Shown: positions 1 through 9,429, numbered from the stretch's first letter. The stretch is DNA of 64,000 nt from Cyanomargarita calcarea GSE-NOS-MK-12-04C (GCA_019359595.1 JAHHGZ010000021.1:62001-126000), one strand, 5' to 3'. Notes: a model not told the origin generated them from the sequence alone. Numbers and translations: made by a program.

Positions 1-671
1 TTTACCAGGGTGGGAGTCGCAGAAACCTGATCCCCTTCTGCTTTTTCTGGATTAGTTAATACATCAATAACTTTCAGTGTGTAAGGGTGTCCCAGATATT
101 GTTCTAAAAGGTCGCGCAAATTCTCTAGAATCCGCTGAGTTGCGGCACTATGTCCGGCAACAAACAGACGCAAAACATACCCTTGTGTTTTTGGCTGTTC
201 CTGAGTAACGGAGATTGCTGATTGATTGTACAAGGGTTCTGCTTCAAGACTTTCTAAGCGCACAATTAAATCGTGGTCTTCCCAAAGTTGGGGAAATGTG
301 GAGCGATAGGTAGATAATACAAGGCGATCGCACAATCCTTCCTGCCACGGTGCCTGTTGCCAGACTACATCTTTTGTGCTAAAAATAGCGTTCAGTAATG
401 CCTGATGTCGCATTACCGCTGGATAAGCTTCTGCAAAAATGCGTATTTCTTGAGTACGCGGATCTAACCAGTGGTCAATCGCCGCTGTGTAGCAAGGTAC
501 CAAAAAATGAGGCGGTTCTGGTAAATCTAAAATCTCTTGTAAAAAACTGCATAAATGTGAATGCCATCGACCTTGTTTGCTTGGGTCGATACAGTAAATC
601 AAATCTCCTCCAGGCGTAAACAGAGCAATACCTTTAAATAATTGGGGTAGAAGTGGTTTGTCTGTAATCAA
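1..671 (-). CDS. KaiB-domain protein with long N-terminal extension (3' end cut by window)
   Basis: Reading the minus strand from a TTG at 669-671 gives an open frame that runs off the window start. It begins MITDKPLLPQLFKGIALF and has about 165 residues with no family I recognise. Then comes a KaiB/SasA-type thioredoxin-like domain: YVLRLFVAGHSAATQ, ILENLRDLLEQYL, YTLKVIDVLTNPEKAE, then VSATPTLVK. These match the canonical KaiB core (LRLYVAGN..S..A...L, KVIDVLKNPQLAE, ATPTL). KaiB binds KaiC in the circadian clock and SasA carries a KaiB-like sensor domain, so a clock-linked partner role is an inference. No kaiA or kaiC is visible. It lies 338 bp downstream of pilT on the same strand. No better ATG start was seen, so the start is uncertain, and the missing 3' end could hold another domain. 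Confidence 0.75.
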   Translation of the reverse strand, partial: MITDKPLLPQLFKGIALFTPGGDLIYCIDPSKQGRWHSHLCSFLQEILDLPEPPHFLVPCYTAAIDHWLDPRTQEIRIFAEAYPAVMRHQALLNAIFSTKDVVWQQAPWQEGLCDRLVLSTYRSTFPQLWEDHDLIVRLESLEAEPLYNQSAISVTQEQPKTQGYVLRLFVAGHSAATQRILENLRDLLEQYLGHPYTLKVIDVLTNPEKAEGDQVSATPTLV

Positions 672-806
672 AAGAGTGAATAGAGTTAGGGATTGAGAGT
701 GATGAGTTAAGAAATAAATTTTTGGACTTTAAATCTTTCGCTCATCATCTTTAACTTTAACTCCTAATTCCTAACTCCTAACTCCTAACTCCTAACTCTA
801 CCCCTG

Positions 807-995
807 TACGGCTGTTAAGGTGACTGAATTCGGAGTGCAGAACACTTAATCTTAACTCTTCCCTTCGCGTTCTTTGCGTCTTCGCGGTTAAAAAAAAGAT
901 ATGTTTTAACCGCGAAGACGCGTTCGCGGAGCGTCTCGAAGAGAAGAAGCGAAGGAAAGATTATTTCACAGCTTACACTTTAACACCCGTACTCC
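807..995. repeat. 189 bp MITE-like element, copy 1, between pilT and the KaiB-domain gene
   Basis: The ends are inverted: TACGGCTGTTAAGGTGA at the left and CACTTTAACACCCGTACTCC at the right. A second copy lies at 60150-60280. The interior holds a strong hairpin, with 876-893 complementary to 904-921, followed by a short repeat containing CGTTCGCGGAGCGTC. Both copies are preceded by runs of the heptamer CTCCTAA or its complement (here 767-799). No coding capacity is seen. This accounts for most of the 672-1008 gap. Confidence 0.6.
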
Positions 996-1008
996 AAACT
1001 CCTAACTT

Positions 1009-2328
1009 TTAAACTCGTCCTCGGAGGAATTGCGCCATCTCGTTGGGAGTCGGTGACATTTCCAAGGCTGTTTCTTCAGTAATCCGGCCTTCTTGATAAA
1101 GATTGAGCAATGACTGGTTCATAGTAATCATGCCATCAAAACTAGCTTGCTTCATTAACTCGCTGATTTCGTCATACTTACCGTCTTTAACCCAGTCTTT
1201 GACAGCTTCGGTGTTGATTAGGATATCGTGGAAGGCTGCCCGTTTGCCATCTGTTGTCCGGCATAAACCTTGGGCAATAACTGACACCAAAGATTCTGCA
1301 AGCGCTACCCGCATCGCATCCTGTTCTTCACCTGAGTATAAATTCAAAATCCGCTCAATGGTTTTGACGGCGCTGTTTGTGTGCAGGGTTCCCATTACCA
1401 AGTGACCTGTTTGCGCTGCTTTCAGAGCGGTGTTAACGGTTTCTTTATCCCGCATTTCACCCACCAGAATCAAATCTGGGTCTTCCCGCAAGGCTGCTTT
1501 GAGAGCATTGTCAAATTTCCGGGTGTGCATTCCCACTTCCCGTTGTTTGATTAAGGACTTTTGGCTTCTGTGAACAAATTCAATCGGGTCTTCAATGGTG
1601 ATAATGTGTTTGGGCATCTCCCTATTTATATAATCAACCATCGCCGCCATTGTGGTGGACTTACCAGAACCGGTCGGTCCTGTAACTAAAATCAAACCTT
1701 TGTGGTAATGGCAAATATCCCGGAAAACGGTGGGTAAATTCAATTGTTCCATAGTCAAAATTTTCAATGGAATCAATCGCAGCACCATTGAATAGCCTTT
1801 GAGGGAGTCAAAAATATTGATCCGGACGCGGGCAAAGTCGTATTGAGTTGCGCCGTCAAATTCTAAGGATTCTTCAAAACGCTTGATTTCCCCCTCTGAC
1901 ATTACCTCCCTCATCCAACTGATAAATGTTTCTTTATCGGTTTCCGGAAATTGAGTGGTTTCAATTTCCCCACGGTTCCGAAAGCGAGGAGTTTCCCCAA
2001 CACCCAAATGAAGGTCAGAATAGCCCTTATCATAAGCTTCCCGGATAAGTTGGGCTAAAGTCGTTCCCGTGCTGGCTTTGGGACGTGCAGAACTAGCCAT
2101 TGGAGGTGGAGTCCCCGGACGATGAGCCGCAGCAGGAGTGGAAGCTGCTGGTGGCGGTGCAGCAGAGTTCATTGGTGGACGGTTGCCATTTTTTTCAGAT
2201 GGCATTTCCAGTGTTTGTGAAGGCTGCCGCAATGTCCCGGCAGTTACCGTTGGTGGTGGTGGCGGTATCGGTGGAATGTTACGAGATGCAACAGGATTAG
2301 AAGTTGATGGACGCTGAGATTCTGTCAT
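1009..2328 (-). CDS. pilT: Type IV pilus retraction ATPase PilT
   Basis: This 439-residue protein belongs to the secretion ATPase (GspE/PilT) family. PilT powers pilus retraction for twitching motility and DNA uptake at the cytoplasmic side of the pilus machine. Visible motifs are the Walker A TGPTGSGKST (about 216-225), the Asp box ITIEDPIEF (243-251), the Walker B region DLILVGEMRD (285-294) and the His box GHLVMGTLHTNSA (308-320), which holds the TLHTN typical of PilT. The first 85 or so residues are a Pro/Ala/Ser-rich tail absent from short PilTs, so the protein is longer than the usual 340-370 residues; such a tail is common in cyanobacterial PilT. The ATG start at 2328 is the only sensible one. 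It points towards the KaiB-domain gene but is separated from it by a repeat element. Confidence 0.95.
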   Translation of the reverse strand: MTESQRPSTSNPVASRNIPPIPPPPPTVTAGTLRQPSQTLEMPSEKNGNRPPMNSAAPPPAASTPAAAHRPGTPPPMASSARPKASTGTTLAQLIREAYDKGYSDLHLGVGETPRFRNRGEIETTQFPETDKETFISWMREVMSEGEIKRFEESLEFDGATQYDFARVRINIFDSLKGYSMVLRLIPLKILTMEQLNLPTVFRDICHYHKGLILVTGPTGSGKSTTMAAMVDYINREMPKHIITIEDPIEFVHRSQKSLIKQREVGMHTRKFDNALKAALREDPDLILVGEMRDKETVNTALKAAQTGHLVMGTLHTNSAVKTIERILNLYSGEEQDAMRVALAESLVSVIAQGLCRTTDGKRAAFHDILINTEAVKDWVKDGKYDEISELMKQASFDGMITMNQSLLNLYQEGRITEETALEMSPTPNEMAQFLRGRV

Positions 2329-3061
2329 ATATCTTTGCTAATACTAAAATCGGTTTTTAATGTTGCTCTTGGGAATTCCTTTGCCTTTGAAGTCCTTTTG
2401 ATAGAGGCATATGAGCGAATACTTGGCTTGTGGTTTCTGGATAATCCCCATAAATTTTTCAAACCATTTCAATATCATTCCTTCTACTTGTATCTATTTT
2501 TCCCATTTCTCTTTCGCTCTCTATCAGCCAAAGAGACTTTTTTGGCTGCTAAAACCTTGTTAACACACTATTACCTGCAAGTCTTTACAGTATATACACT
2601 AAGTTTGCGTGTATAAAAATAAAAAATAATCAAGTAAATGCCTCGCCTTTTCAGATGAGAAAAATAAAGCCAAGATTAACCCCATCCTCAGCGCACGGAT
2701 GTGTAAAAACTGCGCCGTATCATTTATTCAGCCCTATTTATCAATTATGAGAATTAATCATCATATTTATAAGAAGTGTTAAGCGTTTGAGAGGATGAAT
2801 GCTTGTATTGAGTTTGGGAAGCAACTGTGCTTTGCCTTCTATGCCGGAAGATAGATGCCAAAAACAGGCTCTGGTTGCAAAGCATATCTCGTAAGTGGTT
2901 CACGATCTTAGAAACTTGAATGTAACGTTTATTAAAGAAACGCTCATTTAGTGAAATGGTTTTTATATACTGAATTTCTATAAAGACAGATTACATTTGC
3001 TCGTAATGAGCAAGAGTTCGCGGAATTTAGATAACTTGTTGTTTATTTGGGAGAAAAAGTC
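2329..3061. other. 733 bp gap with no convincing gene
   Basis: The gap lies between the divergent pilT and the small membrane protein gene, so it must contain both promoters. It is AT-rich. A short frame at 2335-2616 is hydrophobic and aromatic with no ribosome binding site, and I do not call it. A small perfect hairpin (TTGCTC-GTAAT-GAGCAA, 2997-3013) lies about 50 bp upstream of the next start codon, where it could be part of that gene's leader. The inverted pair TGCTTTGC / GCAAAGCA near 2830-2882 could form a longer RNA structure. Nothing else was recognised. Confidence 0.5.
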
Positions 3062-3436
3062 ATGACTTTAGCTCAAAGTTCTAATTTGAACAAGACTGAT
3101 TCATTGTTAACGATCAAAAGCTTTTTAATCTGGACTTTTACATTAGCAGTATGCTTGCTGGTTGTAGGTTTTCCTCTGGTTGTTTTAATGGCTACCGTCG
3201 GATGTCTGTTATCAATTGTTCTGCAATCAGTAATGCCTGTTAGTGCTGTTTTGCTAGTAGCAGGTGGTTTGATTCTATTTAATGTAATGGCAGTTCTTGT
3301 TGCTGCTTTTGTGCTAACCGCAAAAGGTGTTCATCCCTCGCAAATGAGCTGGTTAGGCTGGTTGCATGGAGAGGCAGAGCAAATGCAGACTTCCGTCTAC
3401 GCTGCTTGTCCTTTAACTTGCGATATTGAAGTGTAA
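3062..3436 (+). CDS. Small predicted membrane protein, function unknown
   Basis: A 124-residue protein starting MTLAQSSNLNKTD. The ATG at 3062 is preferred over an upstream in-frame TTG because GGGAGA (3049-3054) sits at a good distance from it. Two long hydrophobic stretches (about residues 20-60 and 62-88) are rich in Val, Leu and Ala and suggest two to three membrane segments. The C-terminal 35 residues are polar and carry WLGWLHGEAEQ and two Cys near the end. I recognise no family. It stands alone, with its own terminator 35 bp after the stop codon. Confidence 0.7.
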   Translation: MTLAQSSNLNKTDSLLTIKSFLIWTFTLAVCLLVVGFPLVVLMATVGCLLSIVLQSVMPVSAVLLVAGGLILFNVMAVLVAAFVLTAKGVHPSQMSWLGWLHGEAEQMQTSVYAACPLTCDIEV

Positions 3437-3470
3437 CAGATCGCTCTTTATTTGACAAACAGTGCATCTG

Positions 3471-3491
3471 CCCGGTTAATCCGGGTTTTTT
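3471..3491 (+). terminator. Intrinsic terminator of the small membrane protein gene
   Basis: The 5 bp G+C stem CCCGG-TTAAT-CCGGG is followed directly by six T. It begins 35 bp after the stop codon at 3436. Confidence 0.75.
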
Positions 3492-3524
3492 CATGTCTGT
3501 TATTTGTTGGTTGTAACTAATGGC

Positions 3525-3568
3525 TATTGACTATTGACCATTGACCATTGACCATTGACCATTAACCA
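3525..3568. repeat. Heptamer tandem repeat (TGACCAT)
   Basis: Five to six units of TGACCAT and close variants run from 3525 into the leader of the epimerase gene. Tandem heptamers of this type are typical of filamentous cyanobacterial intergenic DNA. Similar CTCCTAA or GTTAGGA arrays occur at 767-799, 20740-20782, 21697-21724, 38130-38205, 45705-45718, 60123-60148 and 63893-63920. Confidence 0.8.
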
Positions 3569-3589
3569 ACGACTAATGACTATTGAATA

Positions 3590-4708
3590 ATGACTAATCT
3601 TCATCGAGTCTGTATTATCTTGGGAACTCGTCCGGAAGCAATTAAATTGGCTCCGGTAATTCAGGTATTTCAAGATTCCCCAGAATTTGAGTTGCAAGTA
3701 ATTTTGACTGGACAGCACCGCGAAATGGTTGAGCAAGTAATTTCGCTGTTCAATTTGAAAGCATCTCATAACTTGGAGATTATGCAGCCAAAGCAGTCCC
3801 TAAGTGATATTACTTGCCGTAGCTTACGGGGCTTGGAGGGGTTATTTCAAGAGAGCAAGCCAGATTTAGTACTGGTGCAGGGAGATACTACTACTGCTTT
3901 TGCTGCAACTTTAGCAGCATTTTATCAAAAAATTCCAGTAGGTCATGTCGAAGCTGGATTAAGAACAGATGATTTATTTAATCCTTATCCAGAAGAAGCC
4001 AATCGCCGATTAATTTCTCAAATTACTCAGTTACACTTTGCCCCAACTCCTCTAGCTGTAGAGAATTTAAAGCGTTCTGGGGTTTTGGGAGAAATTCATT
4101 TGACGGGTAATACGGTGATTGATGCGCTGTTAAAAGTGGCTGCAAGTGAACCAGATTGTAATATAGCTGGTTTAAATTGGGGCGAATACCGTACTTTATT
4201 GGCAACAGTTCATCGACGGGAGAATTGGGGTGAACCGTTGCAAGATATAGCAGATGGGTTTTTACAGATATTAGATAAGTTTCCTGATACAGCCTTATTA
4301 TTGCCGTTGCACCGAAATCCGACAGTTAGAGAACCATTGCAGGTACTTTTAGGGAATCATCCCCGGATTTTTTTAACAGAGCCTTTAGATTATAAAGAAT
4401 TGGTTGGGGCAATTATGCGATCGCATCTTCTCCTCACTGATTCTGGTGGTTTGCAAGAAGAAGCGCCGAGTCTTGGCAAACCAGTGTTAGTGTTGAGAGA
4501 AACAACCGAAAGACCAGAAGCTGTGACTGCAGGCACAGCTAAACTTATAGGAACAAGGAGCGAGCAAATTGTTGCAGCTGCGAGTGAGTTGCTTAGTGAT
4601 GCTGTTGCTTATCAATCAATGGCAAATGCAATTAATCCTTTTGGGGATGGTCATGCAGCAGAGCGAATTTTAGAAATTGTGCAAAATTATTTGAGTACTC
4701 TTTTATAA
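3590..4708 (+). CDS. wecB: UDP-N-acetylglucosamine 2-epimerase (non-hydrolysing)
   Basis: This 372-residue protein interconverts UDP-GlcNAc and UDP-ManNAc in the cytoplasm, feeding surface polysaccharide synthesis. Family motifs are present in order: GTRPEAIK at the N-terminus, LVQGDTTTAFA, GHVEAGLRT, NPYPEEANRRLI, LTGNTVIDAL, ATVHRRENWG, LPLHRNP, and the C-terminal UDP site SGGLQEEAPSLGKPVLVLRETTERPEA. Length matches the family. The ATG at 3590 follows the heptamer array directly and has no clear Shine-Dalgarno sequence. No other polysaccharide gene is adjacent. A strong hairpin terminator follows. Confidence 0.93.
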   Translation: MTNLHRVCIILGTRPEAIKLAPVIQVFQDSPEFELQVILTGQHREMVEQVISLFNLKASHNLEIMQPKQSLSDITCRSLRGLEGLFQESKPDLVLVQGDTTTAFAATLAAFYQKIPVGHVEAGLRTDDLFNPYPEEANRRLISQITQLHFAPTPLAVENLKRSGVLGEIHLTGNTVIDALLKVAASEPDCNIAGLNWGEYRTLLATVHRRENWGEPLQDIADGFLQILDKFPDTALLLPLHRNPTVREPLQVLLGNHPRIFLTEPLDYKELVGAIMRSHLLLTDSGGLQEEAPSLGKPVLVLRETTERPEAVTAGTAKLIGTRSEQIVAAASELLSDAVAYQSMANAINPFGDGHAAERILEIVQNYLSTLL

Positions 4709-4737
4709 CAGTCGGTTGGGCAACTCAAGAAATGAGG

Positions 4738-4794
4738 TGGATGTAACGAATGATTGGCTGCCAAAAGGATTAATTATCCGTTACATCCATTTTT
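4738..4794 (+). terminator. Hairpin terminator after the epimerase gene
   Basis: TGGATGTAACG (4738-4748) is perfectly complementary to CGTTACATCCA (4779-4789), and a run of five T follows. The loop is long, about 30 nt. It lies 30 bp past the stop codon. Confidence 0.7.
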
Positions 4795-4992
4795 ATCCGT
4801 TGCTGCAAAACTGCTGTAATTTTCAAAAACGCCCCTGATCCATACAAATCTTTACCATTTTTAATTTTTTGTACCTACAATCTAAGAGAAAACTCGGAAG
4901 CGAAATTAACTAGATAATAGTTATATTTATTGCCACTGCCATTATCTTATATTTTGGCAACGCCAGTTTTACAAAGGGTGTTCCACTTATAT

Positions 4993-7900
4993 ATGTATTC
5001 GCCAAACAACCCCGAACTTTTCCGTCTGTTTTTGGAACACACACCTGCTGCGGTTGCCATGCTAGACCGTGAAATGTGCTACATCGCTACCAGTCGCAGG
5101 TGGTTGACAGATTATGCATTGGGCGAGCAAAATTTAATTGGTCGCTGTCATTATCAAGTATTTCCAGAAACTCCTGACAGATGGAAGGTAGTTTACCAGG
5201 ACTGTTTGGCGGGAAATGGAGAAAACTGCGAAGCTGATAGTTTTATTAGGAGTGATGGTTCTGTTCAATGGATAAAATGGGAGTGCCGTCCCTGGTATAA
5301 GGATAATAATGAAATTGGCGGCATAGTTTTGTTTACTGAGAAGATTACAGAACGCAAACACTCACAAGAGTCATTGCAGAGTAGTAAAATTCGCTTCAAA
5401 AAACTTGCTGCTAACGTACCAGGAATGATTTTTCAGTTTTTGCTGCGTTCGGATGGTACTACATCCTTACTTTATATAAGTGCTGGTTACAAGAGATTGC
5501 TGGAATTACAGCCACAAGATATTGAGCATAATTTTGTCACGGTTGATGAACTGATTCATCCAAGCGATCGCCAAGCATATCATGACTCAATGGCAGTTTC
5601 AGCAGAAACATTGCTACCTTGGCTGTGGGAGGGAAGAATAATTACCCCGGATGGCAAGTTGAAATGGGTACGTTCTATCTCTCGACCATCCAAGCAAGGC
5701 AATGGTGATATTCTCTGGGATGGCTTAATTATTGACATTAGCGATCGCGTGCAAGCAGAAGAGCAACTCCGACGCTATCAGCAAGAACTAGAAGAACTTA
5801 TAACAAAACGTACTTACAAACTGAACCAAACAAATATACAACTGCAATCAGAAATTTCTGAGCGTCAGCAAGCAGAACAAGCATGCCAAAAAAGCGAAGC
5901 TCGCTTTCAAAAACTAGCAGCTAACGTGCCGGGAATGATTTATCAATTTGTGTTGCGTCCCGATGGCTTTCAATACTTCTCTTATGTGAGTGCTGGTTGC
6001 CGTGAATTGTATGAATTAGAACCAGAAGAGCTTAGAGAAGATATTAACCGTGTTTCTAAGATGGTTCATCCAGATGATTCACTTGGGATGGAGCAGGCGA
6101 TCGCACTTTCAGCCCAAACTCTAGAAGATTGGAGTTACCAGTGGCGAATAACTACACCATCGGGTCAAATCAAGTGGGTGCAAGGTGTTTCCCGACCGGA
6201 GAAGCAAGCTAACGGCAATATCCTTTGGGATGGCATAATGATGGATATTACCGAGCGGATGCAATCTGAGGAAAGACTGCGGCAAAGCGAAAGCAAATTC
6301 CGAACATTGTTTGAGAAATCAGCCGATGCTATTCTTCTATATGACGGAGAGGTGTTTCGAGACTGCAATCAAACCGCAGTAGAAATGATGGGCTGTTCGA
6401 CTAAAGCTCAACTATTAGGACTTCCTCCATCCGGGATATCTCCGGAATTTCAACCTGAGGGCATTTCTTCTTTAGAGAAACAGAAAGCAATGACTGAGAT
6501 TGCTTTTGCTCGTGGTAGTAATCGCTTTGATTGGACAATTCGTCGTGTCGATGGTCAAGATTCTCCAGTTGAAGTTCTCTTGACAGCTATCCCTATAGAC
6601 GGGGAAGAAGTATTCTACTGTGTTTGGAGAGACATTACAGACCGGAAAAAAGCAGAGGAAGCACTACGGCAATCAGAAACACGATATAGAGAACTAGCTA
6701 GCCGGGAACAGTTGCTCAATAGTCTAGCCAGCCAAATTCGTAATACCCTTGACATCGATACAGTTTTGAAAACTGCAATCGAGCAAATTCAGGAATTATT
6801 ACAGATCGATCGCTGTAGTTTTTCTTGGTTTAATGTAGATACGAACCCAGTTACTTGGGAAACTATTAAAGAAGCTAAAAATCCAGCTTTGCCTAGTCTA
6901 TTGGGTTGTCACTCTGCTGATAAGATTGGTCCAGTAACCCAAATGTTTTTAAAGCAAGAAATACTCAAAATAGACGATGCGACAAAGTTTTCTGAACCAA
7001 TACACAAGCAGTTCATGGAATCTTTGGGAATTAAATCAGAAATCGTGCTGCCAATTCAAACTCGTTCTGGTCGAATTGGTGTGATTGTCTGCGGTCATTG
7101 GAATGAAACTCGTCCTTGGACTGACAGTGAAGTAGAATTGCTAGAAGCGGTGGTAGATCAATTGGCGATCGCGATTAATCAAGCGGAAATCTACACCCAA
7201 AGTCAACAAGCTGCGCTGACTGCCCAAAAACAGACACAACAACTAGAAGTCGCACTACAAGAACTCCAAAAAACACAAAGCCAGTTGGTGCAAAGTGAAA
7301 AAATGTCTAGTCTCGGACAGTTAGTAGCTGGAGTGGCACATGAAATCAATAATCCCGTTAACTTTATTTTCGGTAACTTAACTCATGCCAGCACATACAC
7401 TCATGACATACTAAACTTACTTCAACTTTATCAGCAGGAATATCCACAGCCTACCCCGGAAATTCGAGAAGAAATTGATGCTATTGATTTAGATTTTTTA
7501 GTTTCGGATTTACCAAAACTAATAACTTCCATGCAGGTGGGAGCCGATCGGATTCGGTTAATTGTGCGTTCATTACGAACTTTTTCCCGTCTTGACGAAG
7601 CGGAAATGAAGGCAGTGGATATTCATGAAGGTATTGAAAGTACACTAATGATTTTACAAAGCCGCATCAAACCCAAGCAAGACTTACCAGGAATTGAGGT
7701 AATTAGACAATACAGTTCATTACCATTAATAGTCTGCTACGCTGGGCAGTTAAATCAAGTGTTTATGAATTTGCTTGCTAACGCTATTGATGCTTTAGGA
7801 GAAGCAGTCAAGAAGAGCCAATTCCATACTGCTGAGATTAAAATCCGAACCGAAGTTATCGACGAAGAACGGATTAGCGTTCGGATTAGTGATAATGGAT

Positions 7901-8106
7901 CGGGAATGTCAGAAGAAGTGCAGAAACGTTTGTTCGATCCATTCTTCACCACAAAACCTGTTGGCGTAGGTACAGGTTTAGGGTTATCAATTAGTTATCA
8001 AATTGTCGTTGATAAACACGGTGGTCAGCTATATTGTTCCAGCGAACTGGGAAAAGGCACAGAATTTGTAATTGAAATTCCTATTTCTCAACCAGACAAC
8101 ACTTGA
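4993..8106 (+). CDS. Multi-PAS / GAF sensor histidine kinase
   Basis: About 1037 residues from the ATG at 4993 (MYSPNNPELFRLFLEHTPAA). An in-frame TTG at 4930 would add 21 residues of unlikely sequence. Four PAS/PAC modules follow one another. The second and third are near-duplicates, sharing FQKLAANVPGMIFQF, SYVSAGCREL and KWVQGVSRPEKQANG, and each ends with a DITER/DISDR-type linker. A GAF domain comes next (ISREQLLNSL to AIAINQAEIY), then a coiled coil. The kinase core has the H-box VAGVAHEINNPVNF (phospho-His near residue 783), N-box NLLANAIDAL, and G boxes DNGSGM, FDPFFTT and GTGLGLSIS. There is no membrane segment and no receiver domain, so it is soluble with a separate response regulator that is not in the window. 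Repeat family 1 begins immediately after its stop codon. Confidence 0.92.
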   Translation: MYSPNNPELFRLFLEHTPAAVAMLDREMCYIATSRRWLTDYALGEQNLIGRCHYQVFPETPDRWKVVYQDCLAGNGENCEADSFIRSDGSVQWIKWECRPWYKDNNEIGGIVLFTEKITERKHSQESLQSSKIRFKKLAANVPGMIFQFLLRSDGTTSLLYISAGYKRLLELQPQDIEHNFVTVDELIHPSDRQAYHDSMAVSAETLLPWLWEGRIITPDGKLKWVRSISRPSKQGNGDILWDGLIIDISDRVQAEEQLRRYQQELEELITKRTYKLNQTNIQLQSEISERQQAEQACQKSEARFQKLAANVPGMIYQFVLRPDGFQYFSYVSAGCRELYELEPEELREDINRVSKMVHPDDSLGMEQAIALSAQTLEDWSYQWRITTPSGQIKWVQGVSRPEKQANGNILWDGIMMDITERMQSEERLRQSESKFRTLFEKSADAILLYDGEVFRDCNQTAVEMMGCSTKAQLLGLPPSGISPEFQPEGISSLEKQKAMTEIAFARGSNRFDWTIRRVDGQDSPVEVLLTAIPIDGEEVFYCVWRDITDRKKAEEALRQSETRYRELASREQLLNSLASQIRNTLDIDTVLKTAIEQIQELLQIDRCSFSWFNVDTNPVTWETIKEAKNPALPSLLGCHSADKIGPVTQMFLKQEILKIDDATKFSEPIHKQFMESLGIKSEIVLPIQTRSGRIGVIVCGHWNETRPWTDSEVELLEAVVDQLAIAINQAEIYTQSQQAALTAQKQTQQLEVALQELQKTQSQLVQSEKMSSLGQLVAGVAHEINNPVNFIFGNLTHASTYTHDILNLLQLYQQEYPQPTPEIREEIDAIDLDFLVSDLPKLITSMQVGADRIRLIVRSLRTFSRLDEAEMKAVDIHEGIESTLMILQSRIKPKQDLPGIEVIRQYSSLPLIVCYAGQLNQVFMNLLANAIDALGEAVKKSQFHTAEIKIRTEVIDEERISVRISDNGSGMSEEVQKRLFDPFFTTKPVGVGTGLGLSISYQIVVDKHGGQLYCSSELGKGTEFVIEIPISQPDNT

Positions 8107-8210
8107 ATGAAGGAAGAAGGAAGAAGAAGGAAGAAGGAAGGAGGAGGTTTTGAGATGGGGATACAGGACCCCAACTCAAAACGGGCCACCTGCGTTCTTG
8201 TCGGGGTATA
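8107..8210 (+). repeat. 3'-end double-hairpin repeat (family 1), copy A
   Basis: The purine-rich run ATGAAGGAAGAAGG leads into GGAGGTTTTGAGATGGGG, a short loop, CCCCAACTCAAAACG, and a second segment ending GTCGGGGTATAAA. TTTTGAG..GGGG pairs with CCCC..CTCAAAA. The element starts on the base after the histidine kinase stop codon. Copies B, C, D and a short copy E lie at 13721, 27554, 52305 and 49487, each reading in the same direction as the gene it follows. Confidence 0.8.
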
Positions 8211-8340
8211 AATAAAACCCCCTGCGAGGATAATTGGCTGAAATGCTGTTTTTATTAATTGGGGGTTCAGATGCTCATCCCACAAGAATAATAAAATTAT
8301 TGTCAGCAACTACGACCTGAAGGTACGTCATTTTCAAGCA

Positions 8341-9429
8341 TTATGGTTTAACCGCGTAAATTAAAGAATAGTAAGAGTGAGTTGGAGTTACAGATACATC
8401 CTCAAATCCTACTCCTAACAAAAGTTTAGTGAGTTCACCTGCAGTAAATTGTTTCCCCTGAGTCCACCAAACCATACACATTGAATATGAAGTTGCAACT
8501 AGAGGCGTATCTTTTGTGTCAGAGAGTAATACTTCATGTAAATAAATGCGACCTCCTTTTGGTAATGCCTCAAAACTTTGTTTCGCTAAATGCAGGCATT
8601 TTTCCCAAGTCCAGTCATGAAAGATATTACTAAATAAAATGGCATCGTAACCATTCGGGAAAGGCTGTGTGAAAAAATTCCCTTCATAAGTATCTATTTG
8701 ATGTGACAATTCAGCCTGGGAAATATATTCTTCTGCAATTGAACACACCACTGGTAAATCTAGAATTGTGCAATGCATATTTGGATAACGCTTCGCTAAA
8801 GCAACAGAAACCGCAGCAGAACCGCCCCCTACATCAAGAAGACGTTTTACGTCTGTAAAGTCACCATGCTTTGCCGCACCGGCAGCACCAGGCATTGTCA
8901 TACTCTGCATAGCGCTGGTAAAAAGTTTAGCTTTTTCCGGCTCCACTTCATGAGTTTCCCACACGTCCTGTTCCTTGTAGACGCTAGACTTATCATTCTT
9001 CAATGCCTCTAGCAACGTAGAATGGGATAGTGGATTATTGGCCATGAGTTTCAGCATCCCACCCCAATAATAAGGACTTTCGGGAAGCAAAAAATTACGA
9101 GATGCTTCTGTAAGGTTAAATTTCCCATCTTGCTGCACAAGATAGCCCAGTGATGTCATTACTCCCAAAATTGCCTCAGTAGCCCGATCTCCCAAGGAAA
9201 AGCTTTTTGCTATGTCAGATGCTGTATTTGGCCTTTTATCTAGAAAAGAGAACAAACCTAATTCATCTGCAACAGTAAGTGTGGGAAAGTGGAACATAGA
9301 CATCCACGTCTCCCAAAGTAATCGATCGTCACAAGTCGCTAAAGGGATATTTAATTTTTGGTACTGTGAAAAAATTGATTTGCCTTGTTCTTGCTCCTGC
9401 TTTTGAATCAAAGGCATTAGTTCTTTCAT
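8341..9429 (-). CDS. SAM-dependent O-methyltransferase (Methyltransf_2 type)
   Basis: This 362-residue protein resembles acetylserotonin / hydroxyneurosporene O-methyltransferases. An N-terminal winged-helix dimerisation domain (about 35-125; TVADELGLFSFL, GLGDRATEAILGVMTSLGYL-like) precedes a Rossmann domain. SAM-binding signs are LLDVGGGSAAVS, the acidic TILDLPVV, and GGRIYLHEVLL. SNIFHDWTWEKC matches the conserved catalytic HDW region. The substrate is probably a small hydroxylated metabolite but cannot be named from sequence. It is divergent from two tandem heme-oxygenase-like genes across a 1.1 kb gap, which suggests, without proof, a shared small-molecule pathway. The ATG at 9429 follows a purine-rich AGGAAAAAATC. 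Confidence 0.88.
   Translation of the reverse strand: MKELMPLIQKQEQEQGKSIFSQYQKLNIPLATCDDRLLWETWMSMFHFPTLTVADELGLFSFLDKRPNTASDIAKSFSLGDRATEAILGVMTSLGYLVQQDGKFNLTEASRNFLLPESPYYWGGMLKLMANNPLSHSTLLEALKNDKSSVYKEQDVWETHEVEPEKAKLFTSAMQSMTMPGAAGAAKHGDFTDVKRLLDVGGGSAAVSVALAKRYPNMHCTILDLPVVCSIAEEYISQAELSHQIDTYEGNFFTQPFPNGYDAILFSNIFHDWTWEKCLHLAKQSFEALPKGGRIYLHEVLLSDTKDTPLVATSYSMCMVWWTQGKQFTAGELTKLLLGVGFEDVSVTPTHSYYSLIYAVKP

Noticed and set aside
2335-2616. 93-residue hydrophobic frame opposite to pilT
   Set aside because: No ribosome binding site, aromatic low-complexity composition, and it overlaps the presumed pilT promoter.
3525-3568. Heptamer array as a possible CRISPR
   Set aside because: Units are 7 bp tandem copies with no spacers; no cas genes in the window.
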